A stretch of 22,032 nucleotides of DNA from Fidelibacterota bacterium. GTDB lineage: Bacteria; Marinisomatota; Marinisomatia; Marinisomatales; S15-B10. Shown here piece after piece: positions 9,243-17,498 of this stretch; within the stretch, counting starts at the first letter, position 1; every line of letters starts with the position of its first letter. A program made the position numbers and the translations under genes. Below the pieces are notes generated by a model. The model made no database searches and had not been told where the DNA came from. It saw nothing but the letters and a program-made list of their open reading frames with translations. The stretch is taken from NCBI GenBank assembly GCA_002715465.1, contig PAYY01000019.1, forward strand, positions 1 through 22,032, in the 5' to 3' direction.

Positions 9243-10879
9243 CTTAATCCTGGATCCGGGAATTTGGGTGGCATGGGTTTTTCAGGAGGCTGTTTACTCT
9301 CGTACCATTTTATGGCCAGATTTATACTGGAATATAAAATGGAGCTTCCGACAACCACCAAAGCCGGTGTTGAATTTGCCAGAAAATCTAGTAAAGGATA
9401 TCGATTGAGGATAACTTCAAGATATGTATATGATCCAAGGTATATATCAGCAGAGCTACTAAAAGCTTCACCATCAAAAACTCTGAATGAAAATGAATCG
9501 GCCATAGTTGAATCAGAGGCTGGAACATAGAGAACCAAATTGTCAGAACTTATAACATCAGTGGGAACAACATTGATGGTGTCACCTATTGTAATATCAT
9601 CTGAAGTTTGAAAAAGTTGTCCGTATTCTGGCAAAGATGTAATTGAAAATAACAGTGTATCCCTGTCCTTATCAGATCCCATTAATTTTACAATAATCAG
9701 TGAGTCGTTATCAGCGGGCACCAGTTCCGTAAAGGCAAGTGGTGCTGTGTTGCCTGTTTCACATGATTCTATTTCCAGATTGCTGACAATATCATTTACC
9801 ATAGTTTCTACTTCAGAAAACAGATCTTCCTCTGTACCAAAAAAATTCCGTGGAAGACCTGGATGTATCATTGGAAAAAATAAGCCGCTAAATGAATCAG
9901 AGATTTGAGAGTTAACCTCAAAGAGACTTATTTCTATAGGACCTTCTAACTGCCCTTTATATGGGAAAACAAGTATGCTAACCTCGGTTCTTCTGTTAAG
10001 ACTGGATGCTATCTCTTGTTGTTCAATGGTTTCTAGACCTGAAATAAATTCAGCAGTCAGTATGTCATCTCTTTGAAGAAAAGGATGTTCTTTTGTATCA
10101 TCTTCAATGACTGTATAAGGTCGCATCTGTCCAAACCCTCTTGAACTCAGTTGTTGCTTATCTACACCTCTATCCAAGAGCCAATTTTCAACGGCAACAG
10201 CCCGTTTCTGGGATAATTGAAAGTTTGCTAGTTCATTTCCTTGGGCACTAGTATGAGAAGTTAATTCAATCCTCATATCGGGATATTTGTTTAGCAATGA
10301 AAGGAGTTTGATTAATTCTTGATTGGATTCATCTAAGATTTTATCTGATGCAAAATCATATCTAAGGTTTTTTAGTGAGAAAATTGTTTCTTTGGTCAAA
10401 CGAACTATATCAGTTCTTAGTATAAATATATGAGTAGCGGGTGTATTAGCGGTTTCATTTAAAGCGCATTCTGTGGTTTCGCAACCTGTATTATGATAGG
10501 TATCTAATATTTGAATATCTTGTATTTCATTTTTTATTTCATTAGTCATTATCTCAGCCATTCGCTCAGCATAAAGTGGAGTTAGATTCTCTGAATCAAG
10601 AACGTATACACTGGACTTGCAAATGTTAAGTAACTCAACAGAATTCGATTTAATTGATGTGTTGTTTTTCTGGTTATCAATAGAGAACTGAATAATCTCG
10701 TTTGAATCAGACGGTGTTATTATAGACTCTAGAATAATTAATTCCGTTGAGTCATTTTCGAGTTCTTGATTAAATATAGTAGAATGTGTTGTTGTGTCGG
10801 TAATAGTTATATCAAGATTATCCTGAGAGAGGAGCATAGAGGACATAAGTGCAAAATTAATTATTTTTAAGAATTCCAT
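9239..10879 (-). CDS. CsgG-like / OmpA-like / cadherin-like envelope protein
   Basis: A 546-residue exported protein if started at the ATG at 10879. A TTG five codons upstream (10894) is possible, but neither start has a clear ribosome site. A short signal (about 1-18) precedes a poorly conserved stretch. Residues about 88-160 resemble CsgG/FlgO-type domains, with the diagnostic GCETTECA near 132-139. An OmpA C-terminal domain follows (about 168-305), with LRYDF, a LSQKRAVAVENWL helix, SSRGFGQMRP and NRRTEVSIL. In its peptidoglycan-binding loop the usual HTD reads HTS, so the Asp that contacts diaminopimelate is Ser (about 211), while the RR pair is kept. A cadherin-like domain (about 380-482) leads to a hydrophobic segment (about 498-522) and a Pro-rich tail. 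The GTGA overlap with the giant gene suggests that this protein tethers or helps export it. That role is inference. Confidence 0.8.
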   Translation of the reverse strand: MEFLKIINFALMSSMLLSQDNLDITITDTTTHSTIFNQELENDSTELIILESIITPSDSNEIIQFSIDNQKNNTSIKSNSVELLNICKSSVYVLDSENLTPLYAERMAEIMTNEIKNEIQDIQILDTYHNTGCETTECALNETANTPATHIFILRTDIVRLTKETIFSLKNLRYDFASDKILDESNQELIKLLSLLNKYPDMRIELTSHTSAQGNELANFQLSQKRAVAVENWLLDRGVDKQQLSSRGFGQMRPYTVIEDDTKEHPFLQRDDILTAEFISGLETIEQQEIASSLNRRTEVSILVFPYKGQLEGPIEISLFEVNSQISDSFSGLFFPMIHPGLPRNFFGTEEDLFSEVETMVNDIVSNLEIESCETGNTAPLAFTELVPADNDSLIIVKLMGSDKDRDTLLFSITSLPEYGQLFQTSDDITIGDTINVVPTDVISSDNLVLYVPASDSTMADSFSFRVFDGEAFSSSADIYLGSYTYLEVILNRYPLLDFLANSTPALVVVGSSILYSSINLAIKWYESKQPPEKPMPPKFPDPGLR

Positions 10880-10988
10880 TGAATTTTTTAACAAAAAGTC
10901 AAATAATTTTATTGATTAAATCTAATATTATTATGTTCTTAAAATTAACTATTCTATAAAGATATTATAATTTATAAGAGGAATTTTT

Positions 10989-11324
10989 TTGAAAAAATCT
11001 TGGGTAGAAAAAAGAGACGTAGATAAAGAATCTCAGGTTAAAGTTAATGCAAAACAATTTGCTGATATTCCGGTGGGAACAAAAATGCTTATTCCCACAC
11101 CAAAAGATTTAAATAAATTGGTAATGGATATTCCAATTGGATCTTTTCTTTTCACAAGAGAAATAAGAAAAAAACTTGCAAAAAATAACAATGCTGAAAT
11201 GACTTGTCCTCTAGTAACAGGGATTTGCATGAGGATTATTTCTGAAGCAGCATTTGAGGAATATCAAAGCCATAATAAGATCGATAAGATATCTCCTTTT
11301 TGTCGCATAGTCGAACCAGATTAA
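10989..11324 (+). CDS. MGMT/alkyltransferase-like DNA-binding protein, cut by an in-frame stop
   Basis: A 111-residue product starting at TTG, with AGAGGAA 5 nt upstream. Residues about 30-110 resemble a family of Ada/MGMT-fold proteins common in Bacteroidetes: IPVGTKMLIPTP, DIPIGSFLFTREIR, TCPLVTGICMRIISEAA and SPFCRIV. The last aligns with the PCHRV active-site motif of O6-alkylguanine methyltransferases. The Cys is shifted by one position, so this looks more like a non-catalytic alkyltransferase-like protein than a true repair enzyme. Translation stops at TAA 11322-11324, but the same frame runs on to TAA 11409-11411, reading KLANKLTCGKDF and QFEEGIEV. That is the G-K-L...G...Q...EGI tail expected of the family. 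The gene therefore appears to have acquired a nonsense codon that removes about 28 residues. It may still give a shortened protein, or be a young pseudogene or an assembly error. Confidence 0.6.
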   Translation: MKKSWVEKRDVDKESQVKVNAKQFADIPVGTKMLIPTPKDLNKLVMDIPIGSFLFTREIRKKLAKNNNAEMTCPLVTGICMRIISEAAFEEYQSHNKIDKISPFCRIVEPD

Positions 11325-11334
11325 AAATTGGCTA

Positions 11335-11348
11335 ACAAGTTAACTTGT
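11335..11348. repeat. Perfect 14-bp palindrome
   Basis: ACAAGTTAACTTGT is a perfect palindrome 10 nt beyond the premature stop of the MGMT-like gene and inside its apparent extended reading frame. No T run follows, so it is not a standard terminator. It could be a protein-binding dyad or chance. Confidence 0.3.
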
Positions 11349-11511
11349 GGAAAGGATTTTATTGTTCAAAAACAGTTTGAAGAAGGAATTGAGGTTTATT
11401 TTCAGTTATAAAATGAAAAGATTTTTTATACATTCTTTTTGATTTATCTATGTTTTCTTGATTCAATAAAAACGGCAATTGTAAATTTTATAAACTAAAA
11501 AGGAGTTAATT

Positions 11512-11787
11512 ATGGATGTACTAGCAGTTGTACATATAAAAAGTAATTATGATGCTTGGAAAACATTATTTGATGAAGGTCAAGTACACAGGGAAGAGTT
11601 TTCTGACGAATCTCGTACAAGGGTAGCCAAAGTTGACGATAATACAGCAATGGTTCAGTTGTTTGATGTCGATATGCAAAAAATGGCTGAAACACTTAAT
11701 AATTCATCCGTAGGTCAAGAAATGGCTGAACATGTTGAAAAACGTGACTTATATAAATTAGAGGTAATGACACCACCAGGTGCCTAG
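11512..11787 (+). CDS. Small conserved-looking protein, possibly a dimeric alpha/beta-barrel fold
   Basis: A 91-residue soluble protein with no signal peptide. The ATG is preceded by AAGGAG (11500-11505) at 6 nt, a strong ribosome site. The layout is a strand (VLAVVHIK), a helix with YDAWKTLFDEG, a strand after SRTRVAKVDDNTAMVQLFDVD, a helix (MQKMAETLNN) and a last strand (LYKLEVMT). That beta-alpha-beta-beta-alpha-beta order, with the YDAWK motif, fits small ferredoxin-like dimeric alpha/beta-barrel (ABM-type) proteins. The substrate, if any, is unknown. It stands alone, with gaps of 187 nt before (100 nt from the extended MGMT-like frame) and 76 nt after. Confidence 0.75.
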   Translation: MDVLAVVHIKSNYDAWKTLFDEGQVHREEFSDESRTRVAKVDDNTAMVQLFDVDMQKMAETLNNSSVGQEMAEHVEKRDLYKLEVMTPPGA

Positions 11788-11852
11788 GAATAATAGCATA
11801 GGTACCACGGAGTACGGGGAGAATTCAGTGGTTATGACAATTATTCGTGGAT

Positions 11853-11858
11853 AGGAGG
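11853..11858 (+). promoter_or_regulatory. Perfect Shine-Dalgarno in front of an ATA codon
   Basis: AGGAGG at 11853-11858 is followed by five A residues and then ATA at 11864-11866. It is the strongest ribosome site in this region, and its 5-nt spacing points to initiation at ATA, which opens the PHP phosphodiesterase frame. An in-frame TAG at 11852-11854 excludes any start further upstream. Confidence 0.7.
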
Positions 11859-11863
11859 AAAAA

Positions 11864-12991
11864 ATAAAAACTTTTGGACATGCTCTCGTCCTTTTTACTT
11901 TTTTTGCTCTAGAAGTATCAGGTCAGACACCTCATCACCACAACTATAATCGTGAAATTTATTTCCCGGATGTTCCAGGATACAAAACTCTCCTCTGTGA
12001 TTTTCATATGCACACCGTTTTTTCTGATGGGAGTGTATGGCCTGATATTCGGGTGGAAGAAGCGATCCGTGATGGCATCGATGTTATTGCTTTGACTGAA
12101 CACCTTGAGTACCTTGGCCACAAGGATGACATCCCTTTCCCAGACCGAAATAGATCCACTATTATCGCCAAGGATGCTGCAAAAGATAAAGATTTGATTG
12201 TTCTGAATGGTTCTGAAGTGACTCGGGACATGCCACCTGGGCACGTTAACGCAATCTTTGTAGATGACTCAAATCGACTTCTTCAGGATGATCCTACGGA
12301 CGTTTTTCTTGAAGCTAAACGGCAAGGCGCCTTTATCTTTTGGAATCATCCTAACTGGTTGGCTCAGGCACGGAACGGCATTGTTCCACTAACTGAAATG
12401 CACAGAGACTTGATTAGAAAAAATCTTCTCCATGGTATTGAGGTTGTGAACGATATTACCTATTCGGACGAGGCGCTTCAAATTGCTCTTGATTATGATT
12501 TGACTATCATTGGTACCTCAGATATTCATGGTTTAGTAGACTGGCAATACCATGTCCCTGAGGGAGGGCACCGGCCGGTGACACTGGTGTTTGCCAAAGA
12601 TAAATCATCTGAAGCTGTGAGACGGGCTCTGTTTCAACAGAAGACAGTGGTTTGGTTTAGAAACTTTCTTATTGGTAGAGAACAATACCTGATGCCCCTA
12701 TTAAAAGCATCTCTTACTATAGAGGAAGCTTTTTACAGTAAAGGCAGAGATGTGGCTGAGGTGATCATTAAGAATCATTCCGATGCTCGATTTGAACTGA
12801 AAAATACAGGGAAGTTCAATTTTCATGAAGGGATTGATCTAGTAACCATACAGCCTCATTCAACGATTACTCTTATAGTAAAGACAGTGGAGCGACGAAG
12901 GTCATTTAAGTTGGCGTTTGAAGTCATGAATGCAATAACCGCACCTCGAACACATCCCACGTTGATACTATCCGTCCAACCTGACTCCTAA
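11864..12991 (+). CDS. Secreted PHP-domain phosphodiesterase (Sb-PDE family), ATA start
   Basis: A 375-residue metal-dependent phosphoesterase of the PHP superfamily, closest to the Sb-PDE group, which acts on phosphodiesters in the periplasm. Read from ATA 11864, the protein opens with KTFGHALVLFTFFALEVSGQ, a good signal peptide. The mature part then carries the metal ligands: DFHMH (H48, H50), FSDG (D55), LTEHLEY (E79, H80), NGSEVT (E118), GHVN (H127), FWNHPNW (H162) and TSDIHG (D220, H222). The first standard start codon in frame is ATG 12008. Using it would remove the signal peptide and H48, the first His of the essential HxH pair, so I reject it. No ATG, GTG or TTG lies between the upstream TAG at 11852 and 12008. 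ATA therefore either initiates here or is a point change from ATG. The C-terminal 130 residues are a beta-rich extension typical of the group. Confidence 0.85.
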   Translation: MKTFGHALVLFTFFALEVSGQTPHHHNYNREIYFPDVPGYKTLLCDFHMHTVFSDGSVWPDIRVEEAIRDGIDVIALTEHLEYLGHKDDIPFPDRNRSTIIAKDAAKDKDLIVLNGSEVTRDMPPGHVNAIFVDDSNRLLQDDPTDVFLEAKRQGAFIFWNHPNWLAQARNGIVPLTEMHRDLIRKNLLHGIEVVNDITYSDEALQIALDYDLTIIGTSDIHGLVDWQYHVPEGGHRPVTLVFAKDKSSEAVRRALFQQKTVVWFRNFLIGREQYLMPLLKASLTIEEAFYSKGRDVAEVIIKNHSDARFELKNTGKFNFHEGIDLVTIQPHSTITLIVKTVERRRSFKLAFEVMNAITAPRTHPTLILSVQPDS

Positions 12992-13226
12992 TTGGTTTGA
13001 AATCCTCCTAAAGAGAATTTAGCTTTAACGAGAATAGTTTTGGTAGAACAAGAGACCAACTGTTGAAAGGAGACAGTTGACGAAGAAACTTATTATTGTT
13101 CCATTTGAACTGATACTATTTATACCTCAGTTGAAGAATAATAATAGAAGGGATAAAGAATCGGAGTCTTTTTCTGATTATTAATTCACTGAACGGTCAA
13201 TTTTCGAATTTTTTGCTGAGTGAAGA
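12992..13226. other. Intergenic stretch with a small inverted repeat
   Basis: This 235-nt stretch holds CAACTG (13057-13062) paired with CAGTTG (13074-13079) around an 11-nt loop that contains AAAGGAG. A 35-codon frame from TTG 13077 to TAA 13184 follows that ribosome-site-like sequence. It starts with a hydrophobic segment (KLIIVPFELILFI) and then turns into a charged, low-complexity tail. I do not count it as a gene. No clear promoter or terminator was seen. Confidence 0.3.
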
Positions 13227-13436
13227 ATGAAGTGTTTCTTATTTGTATTCATTCTATTGAATTCAGCATGGGGGAAAAATACAGAAAATAATCGTGTTGG
13301 TGATCCAAGAGATGCATCAATTCCTGGCGCATATATAGGTATTTCGTATCAATTTGATGTAAAGAAAAAGATTAAAGGATATCAAATCAGTTTTGGATTT
13401 GCATTACCATTTCCTGGATATCATTTCTATCCATAG
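13227..13436 (+). CDS. Small exported protein, possibly a beta-barrel fragment
   Basis: A 69-residue product with a signal peptide of about 16 residues (MKCFLFVFILLNSAWG). The mature part has alternating beta-strand-like sequence (GAYIGISYQFDVKKK, GYQISFGFALPFP). That pattern resembles the first strands of an outer-membrane barrel, so this may be a remnant of a longer gene or a genuinely short exported protein. A weak GAAG-type ribosome site precedes the ATG. The cupin gene starts 49 nt downstream, and I found no frame that continues the protein past the stop. Family not recognised. Confidence 0.5.
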   Translation: MKCFLFVFILLNSAWGKNTENNRVGDPRDASIPGAYIGISYQFDVKKKIKGYQISFGFALPFPGYHFYP

Positions 13437-13485
13437 AGGTAAATTTTGTAATAATAACATAAATAACTAAAAGGAGAATAGTTAT

Positions 13486-13860
13486 ATGGCAAAAAAAATT
13501 GATTCACCATCAAAGGTTGAATGTGTAGGGAATAAACCCAAAATAATACAAGAATATATCGGTCTCGTAAATTCTCAAACAACAGATTTAAGTATTGCTC
13601 AAATGGATTCTCCTGGAGGCTGGTCCGAACCTGGTCAACGACCAGAATTTGATGAGTACACACTTGTTCTTAATGGCAGATTGAAAGTTGAAACAGAAGA
13701 TGAGATTATCTATGTTAATAAAGGAGAGGCGATAATTACATACTCTGGAGAATGGGTCAGATACAGTACGCCGGAAAAGGATGGGGCTCAATATGTTGCA
13801 GTTTGCATGCCTGCTTTCAGACCAGAAACAGCACATAGAGATGATCCTGCAGTACTTTAA
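13486..13860 (+). CDS. Cupin-domain protein
   Basis: A 124-residue cytoplasmic single-domain cupin. AAGGAG at 13471-13476 precedes the ATG by 9 nt. The core runs from SIAQMDSPGGWSEPG through PEFDEYTLVLNGRLKVE, VNKGEAIITYSGEWVRYSTP and YVAVCMPAF, which gives the two glycine-cornered cupin hairpins. The usual metal-binding HxH of motif 1 is absent, and the equivalent region reads RPEFDEY, as in a known cupin subgroup with the phrase EFDEYTLVL. The ligand is unknown and the family spans enzymes and binding proteins. The gene ends tail to tail with the M16 peptidase, with which it shares TTAA. Confidence 0.8.
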   Translation: MAKKIDSPSKVECVGNKPKIIQEYIGLVNSQTTDLSIAQMDSPGGWSEPGQRPEFDEYTLVLNGRLKVETEDEIIYVNKGEAIITYSGEWVRYSTPEKDGAQYVAVCMPAFRPETAHRDDPAVL

Positions 13861-16673
13861 TCTACTGGATTTCCCTTATTGTTTAGCATAATTGGATCTC
13901 CGAAACCAAGAGATTTCAAACCATCATACTGAGTTGCCGCATCACCTACTATAAGGTAGATCATTTCACTTGGGCGTACATACTCTTTCGCTAAGGCATT
14001 GTGTCTTGCAATAGTAAAATCACTAACCAAATTTTCTCGATCTTTGATATAATCAAAGGGCAGATCGTAGGTGGAAATATTACTAATCATACCCCGTAGT
14101 GCTCCGAGAGTTTCAAAGCGTCGGGAATTAGACTTGATTAGCATATTTTTTGTAAACTCTAAATCTTCCTTAGTAATTGGTTTCCGATAACGGGTCATAA
14201 TATCTTTAAAGATTTGGACAGATTCTTCTGTGGTATTCGAACGTACAGCTGAAGAAGCGACAAAAAGACCTTTAAATCGGGATCCCGTAAAACGTGAACG
14301 AGCACCATATGTATAACCTTTTTCTTCTCTTAGTGTAAGGTTTATATCGCTGGAGAAATTTCCTCCTAATTTCATATTCATCACTGAAGCAGGAAAGTAA
14401 TCTGGATCAGTATATTGCATGGAAAGGTAGCCAATTCGGATTTCTGACTGCTTTGCTCCTGGAACATCTACAAAATATATTTTGGCCTTGTTATTGGGCT
14501 CAGGCATGGCATACTCAGGAAAATTAACGTCCTTAATCTCCCAACGATCAGATAAACTTTTGAAAGCTTTGATTGCACCACTTCGTTTAATGTCACCAAC
14601 AATGCTTACGGTTGCCAAATCAACTGAGAAATTATTTTCATAATAGTTTTTCAAGTCTTCAATTTCAATACTCGCTACTGATTCTTCAGTACCCATCGTA
14701 GAGTTTGCTAATATATGCTGACCATAGTTTAAACGATTAAAAACATTAGATGCGATAGTAGAGGGTATTGCAGAACTACGATTAATTCCTTCAATAGTTT
14801 CAGCCTTTATTCGATTAAACTCTTTTTCATCCCAGCGTGGTTCGAAAAGAATCTCTTCAGCTAAAGCAAGAGTGGCTTCAAAATTTCGTTTCAGACAAGT
14901 AACTTCAATACTGATAGATTCTTTTGTGGTATAAATGGATATGGAAGACCCTAATGCATCGATTGCTTCTTCTAATTCTACTGGTGACTTGTTAGCAGTA
15001 CCTTCAATCAGCATGTCAGAAATAAGGTTGGCTACACCTATTTTATCTGGAGAATCAAGTAACATGCCACCACGAATACGAATACCAAAGTTGATGAGAG
15101 GTAGTTCATCGTGGTTGGCACCAAATAAAGATAATTTGCTTGGGTAGTCATGACGCCATACCATTGGTATATTTAGATTAGGGTCTGGACCCTGTTCAGG
15201 CTTTATGGATCGATCAAAACTAGATGAGATTTTCTCCACTTCTTCTTCGTTATTACTGACCAGTTTTTCTATATTCTTAACGATCTTTTCTTCCTTAATA
15301 GCAAACAATTCTGAACCATCTGCTACTAGATCAGTCTTTCCTTTAGGTACAAAGCTGGTAAGTACATAATTTTGATCTTTTATATATTTATTATAGACTC
15401 GCTTTATATCATCGATACTTACAGCAAGTACGCTTTCCAAGTCGTTGGAAATGGCACCGGGTGATCCATAATATTCGTTATAGTAGGCCAATTGGAACCC
15501 TTTTCCTAGGACTGAAGATATGGCTTGATAAAATGCTGTTTCGTACTTGGCCTTCAAGCGATCTAGATCATTTTTTGTGAAACCGTCGTTTTCAAATTTT
15601 TTGAATGCTCCAAATATAGACTTTTCCAAATCAGTAAGGTTGGTAGTAGGAAAAGCTGTGACAGTGATATTGAAAGTTCCAGCAATTTCTAGAGGACTAT
15701 TATAGGAGACTACACTAGGTGCTAATTTATTTTCTTCGACAATAACAGTATAAAGTGGCGCCTTTTTCCCATCTCCCAAAAGTTGCCCTAAAAGCTCTAG
15801 AGCAGGGGCATCACTATGGCGCTGATGAATGGTGGGAAAAACCATCCGTAAGCGTGGAGAATTAGCAAAATTGTCTTCGTGAAAAACTTTTTTAGTAGTT
15901 TCTAAAGTTATGGGTTGAGGTTCCATATCCAATACGGTAGGACCTTGCTGAATTTCACCAAAGTATTTTTGCACCAACTTTTTTACCTGACGTTCATCGA
16001 TGTCGCCAGCAATTACAAGGGTAGCATTATTAGGGCCATACCATCGCTTGTAGAAATCACGAACATCTTTTAATGTAGCATTCTGTAAGTCTTCCAATTC
16101 TCCAATAGTTGTCCAATTATAAGGATGATCATCAGGATAAAGGTTTTTTATGACAGCGTAATTATTATGACCATATGGACGGTTGTCCACGCGTTGACGT
16201 TTTTCGTTCTGAACGACCTCTTGTTGATTGGTAAAAGCAGCCTGAGTAACAGTGGGAAGTAGCCAACCCATACGATCTGACTCTAACCAAAGAACAATTT
16301 CGAGAGCATTTTTTGGGACAACCTCATAATAAACAGTCCCATCCTTGTTTGTTCCTCCATTAAGAGTGCCACCAGCACTTTGAATTATTTTAAAAAATTG
16401 ATCCTGACCCACATGTTGAGATTCTTGAAAAAGCATATGCTCAAAAAGGTGAGCAAAGCCAGTGCGGCCAGGAACTTCCCGGTTTGAACCAACGTGATAC
16501 TGTATAGCCACACCTACAATAGGATCAGAGTTGTCTTTGTGTAGAATTACCTCTAAACCATTGTCTAAAATGTATTTTTCGTAGTCAATAGTAAAAGTTG
16601 TGGAAGGTTTTGAATTGCAGCTAACAATCAGAAAGGTAAAGGAAAGTAAAATTGGTCTGAAATTTTTTATCAT
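13857..16673 (-). CDS. M16 family zinc peptidase, lipoprotein, two fused M16 halves
   Basis: A 938-residue peptidase of the insulinase/pitrilysin family, exported and lipid-anchored. The signal ends LIVSC, a lipobox with acylated Cys19. The N-terminal M16 half carries the inverted zinc motif HLFEH (residues 75-79, with Glu78 as base) and the third ligand near Glu157 in EVVQNEKRQR. The second half (about 500-900) lacks a zinc motif, as expected for the inactive partner, and has REEKGYTYGARSRF, which holds the substrate-binding Arg/Tyr region. The two halves form a clam-shell that degrades peptides. The start ATG is preceded by AAGGA about 8 nt upstream. A 189-nt gap separates it from the glycosylase gene behind it, so it probably has its own promoter; TATAAT-like sequence is present there but I cannot place a confident -35. 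Periplasmic peptide turnover is the likely role. Confidence 0.92.
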   Translation of the reverse strand: MIKNFRPILLSFTFLIVSCNSKPSTTFTIDYEKYILDNGLEVILHKDNSDPIVGVAIQYHVGSNREVPGRTGFAHLFEHMLFQESQHVGQDQFFKIIQSAGGTLNGGTNKDGTVYYEVVPKNALEIVLWLESDRMGWLLPTVTQAAFTNQQEVVQNEKRQRVDNRPYGHNNYAVIKNLYPDDHPYNWTTIGELEDLQNATLKDVRDFYKRWYGPNNATLVIAGDIDERQVKKLVQKYFGEIQQGPTVLDMEPQPITLETTKKVFHEDNFANSPRLRMVFPTIHQRHSDAPALELLGQLLGDGKKAPLYTVIVEENKLAPSVVSYNSPLEIAGTFNITVTAFPTTNLTDLEKSIFGAFKKFENDGFTKNDLDRLKAKYETAFYQAISSVLGKGFQLAYYNEYYGSPGAISNDLESVLAVSIDDIKRVYNKYIKDQNYVLTSFVPKGKTDLVADGSELFAIKEEKIVKNIEKLVSNNEEEVEKISSSFDRSIKPEQGPDPNLNIPMVWRHDYPSKLSLFGANHDELPLINFGIRIRGGMLLDSPDKIGVANLISDMLIEGTANKSPVELEEAIDALGSSISIYTTKESISIEVTCLKRNFEATLALAEEILFEPRWDEKEFNRIKAETIEGINRSSAIPSTIASNVFNRLNYGQHILANSTMGTEESVASIEIEDLKNYYENNFSVDLATVSIVGDIKRSGAIKAFKSLSDRWEIKDVNFPEYAMPEPNNKAKIYFVDVPGAKQSEIRIGYLSMQYTDPDYFPASVMNMKLGGNFSSDINLTLREEKGYTYGARSRFTGSRFKGLFVASSAVRSNTTEESVQIFKDIMTRYRKPITKEDLEFTKNMLIKSNSRRFETLGALRGMISNISTYDLPFDYIKDRENLVSDFTIARHNALAKEYVRPSEMIYLIVGDAATQYDGLKSLGFGDPIMLNNKGNPVD

Positions 16674-16862
16674 GTGAATGTCCTTTTTTATATGTCCATG
16701 TCAGTAATAGAATTTAATTGCTTTAGGTCATTGACAATTATATATAAAACACTATTGCAAAAAATTATATAGAAAAGCATCAAACTAAAATAAGACTAAA
16801 AAGGTTATTTATACAAATTAGGGTACAGATAATTTTGAGGGATCAGTGAGTACAGACCTTAT

Positions 16863-17498
16863 TTAGGGCTTAAGTATCATTCCTTCATCTACAACTTTCC
16901 ATATATAGAGAGATGCTATAGTCCTATATGGCTTCCATTTTTTTGAACGAGAGATCATGGATTTTTCACTTAAGAATTTTTCTCGACCAAGTAAAATCAT
17001 TAAACCTTTTTTAATACCTAAATCATTTATAGGAAAGACATCTAGACGATTCAATGAAAAAATAAGAAACATGTCTATTGTCCATTGGCCAATACCTTTG
17101 ATTGGTTTTAGAATCTTTGCTATTTCGTCATCTGATAATGTTGAAAGTTCTTCAAGACGAATTTCTCCACCATCAATTTTTTTAGCAAGTCCTTGAATAT
17201 ATTTTGTTTTCATTTTTGAAAGCCCAATATTTTGCATGGATTCCGATGGGGTTTTTAAAACTTCTTCAGGGTTGGGGAATACGCTTCCATCATAGAGGGC
17301 TAGAAACCGATTCTCAATAGTTTTTGCAGCTTTACCGCTTAACTGTTGGTGGATAATTGATCGAACCAAAGACTTAAAGTGGTTTTGCTTGTTTTTTAAT
17401 GTGATCGGTCCAAAATAGTTGATTAAAATTTTCATGTTATCATCTTGCCTTAGATGATTTAAGGCAATTTCTATTTCGGGATTTCTATTCATAATCAT
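16863..17498 (-). CDS. DNA-3-methyladenine glycosylase II-type (AlkA-like) HhH-GPD enzyme
   Basis: A 211-residue base-excision enzyme that removes alkylated bases from DNA. It has the SIIHQQLSGKAAKTI helix (48-62), the helix-hairpin-helix LKPIKGIGQWTIDM (130-143) and the catalytic Asp159 in FPINDLGI. The C-terminal WKPYRTIASLYIW (188-200) is typical of the family. At this length it lacks the extra N-terminal domain of E. coli AlkA, as is common in short bacterial homologues. Two possible ATG codons lie at 17498 and 17492, and neither has a clear ribosome site. It is divergent from the sialic-acid operon across a 251-nt gap. Confidence 0.9.
   Translation of the reverse strand: MIMNRNPEIEIALNHLRQDDNMKILINYFGPITLKNKQNHFKSLVRSIIHQQLSGKAAKTIENRFLALYDGSVFPNPEEVLKTPSESMQNIGLSKMKTKYIQGLAKKIDGGEIRLEELSTLSDDEIAKILKPIKGIGQWTIDMFLIFSLNRLDVFPINDLGIKKGLMILLGREKFLSEKSMISRSKKWKPYRTIASLYIWKVVDEGMILKP

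Noticed and set aside
9180..9530. Plus-strand open frame across the junction of the two coupled minus-strand genes
   Set aside because: It lies fully opposite two well-supported genes, resembles no family and has no ribosome site.
12008..12991. ATG 12008 as the start of the PHP phosphodiesterase
   Set aside because: It has no ribosome site at proper spacing and would remove the signal peptide and the first His of the HxH metal motif. The ATA at 11864 fits better.
13077..13184. A 35-codon TTG-started frame after AAAGGAG
   Set aside because: It is too short, has a low-complexity charged tail and no recognisable relatives. The ribosome-site match may be chance within a small inverted repeat.
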